Assembly (NCBI GenBank): GCA_001599755.1
Contig: BCHX01000001.1
Coordinates: forward strand, 2,852,001-2,916,000
DNA: 64,000 nucleotides
Direction: 5' to 3'
Source of the DNA: Gliomastix tumulicola
Taxonomy: Eukaryota > Ascomycota > Sordariomycetes > Hypocreales > Bionectriaceae
This document shows, in pieces, positions 63,501-64,000 of the stretch. How positions within the stretch are numbered: the first letter of the stretch is position 1; the number at the start of each line of letters is the position of its first letter. The notes beneath the pieces were generated by a model. It did not search any database, was not told the DNA's origin, and saw only the letters and a program-made list of their open reading frames with translations. The translations under genes were made by a program, and so were the position numbers.

Positions 63501-64000
63501 GGATGTTGCCGGAAATGTGACTCTTCAATCCTTGCTCTCTCCCAGCCTTCAGGAGCTTGCCTGGAAGGATGGTCCGGCCGTTAAGCTCGCACCGGGAACC
63601 GTGGGAGACCTGAGTTCGCTGCGATTTGAGCAGGATGACGCACACGACGGAGACCTCGGTGCAAATGATATTGAGATCGAGGCAAAAGCCTGGGGTCTAT
63701 CTCGACGAGACGTGCTGTTAGCTTCCAGTCGTCTCGGCGGCGGCCACGAGTCGGCAGATCTAGGTGCTGACTGTGCAGGCGTCGTGACCCGAGTTGGTAC
63801 CAACTGCGACCCTCAAGGACCGAAGCCAGGTGACAAAGTGGTCATGCTCTCCCGGGGCTGCATGCGCAGATTTCCCCGGTCGCATGAAACCCGCGTTCTC
63901 GAGATGCCCGACGGTATGTCCTTTGAGGCTTCAGCTGCGGGACTAGAGCCTGCACTGACAGCATGCTATGCCCTTCTTCATGTTGCACAGCTAACCGAGG
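57584..64000 (+). CDS. Highly reducing type I polyketide synthase, 5' part (KS-AT-DH-cMT-ER...)
   Basis: Seven exons are visible, 57584-57938, 58025-58293, 58403-58836, 58934-59004, 59105-59797, 59873-60023 and 60090->64000, giving 1961 codons so far. All introns have GT-AG ends and preserve frame. The KS triad is intact: Cys187 in DTACSSG, His322 in EAHGTGT, His362 in KPNIGHLEG. The AT has GQGAQY and Ser651 in GHSSGE. The DH has His969 in HVVGDKVLFP. The methyltransferase has the SAM motif LEVGAGTGG (1429-1437). An enoyl reductase begins near residue 1810 (EDD-type linker, then DLGADCAGVVTRVG). KR and ACP would lie past the window end. Introns 1-6 all fall in the first 660 residues, as in many fungal HR-PKS genes. 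The product is unknown. Confidence 0.93.

Noticed and set aside
1..64000. tRNA, rRNA, CRISPR or intact transposon
   Set aside because: I looked for T-loop-like GGTTCGAATC strings, regular repeat-spacer arrays, transposase or reverse-transcriptase motifs and terminal repeats, and found none I could support.

Overview
This window is nuclear DNA of a filamentous ascomycete (Pezizomycotina). A Sordariomycete is my best guess, from protein style and gene content only. The evidence is eukaryotic gene structure with many short introns (about 50-110 bases, GTNNGT-like donors, CTAAC-like branch sites, YAG acceptors), high-GC coding sequence, poly-Ser/Glu/Gln tracts, fungal-only protein families and a highly reducing polyketide synthase (HR-PKS). 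I see no rRNA, tRNA, CRISPR or intact transposon.

Layout. 1-9.2 kb is housekeeping: the 3' end of a RING-like protein gene, a TLS1/C9orf78-family splicing factor (-), a four-exon acylphosphatase (+), the DEAH helicase PRP16 (-) and the WD40 ribosome-biogenesis protein PWP1 (+). 9.2-12.4 kb is a gene-poor stretch ending in a Ser/Pro-rich conserved fungal protein. 14.6-21.8 kb holds a membrane-anchored polysaccharide deacetylase, an aminoglycoside-phosphotransferase-fold kinase, a small coiled-coil protein, a Cys/Met-metabolism PLP enzyme and a four-exon conserved fungal protein. 24.8-29.8 kb holds a membrane-anchored fungal protein, a SAM methyltransferase with an 11-base exon, LSM6 and a RAD60/ESC2-like SUMO-domain protein. 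30.1-34.4 kb is a divergent secreted carbohydrate-enzyme pair: a seven-exon GH43 exo-galactanase-like enzyme and a GDSL/CE16-like acetylesterase. 34.8-47.6 kb returns to housekeeping: an HST3/HST4-type sirtuin, a mitochondrial rhomboid protease, a TMA17-like proteasome chaperone and fungal proteins of unknown function.

After a 3.3 kb gene-free, partly AT-rich stretch, 50.9-64.0 kb looks like the edge of a secondary-metabolite cluster: a stand-alone thioesterase, a BAHD-type acyltransferase, a seven-helix PTH11-like membrane protein and an HR-PKS (KS-AT-DH-cMT-ER visible) that runs off the window end. An inferred joint role is that the PKS builds a reduced, possibly C-methylated chain, the thioesterase releases or edits it, and the acyltransferase acylates it. 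This cluster is the most likely site of undescribed biology here. The product cannot be predicted from the window.

Exon boundaries were placed by eye from splice consensus, reading-frame continuity and family conservation. Transcript data would override them.
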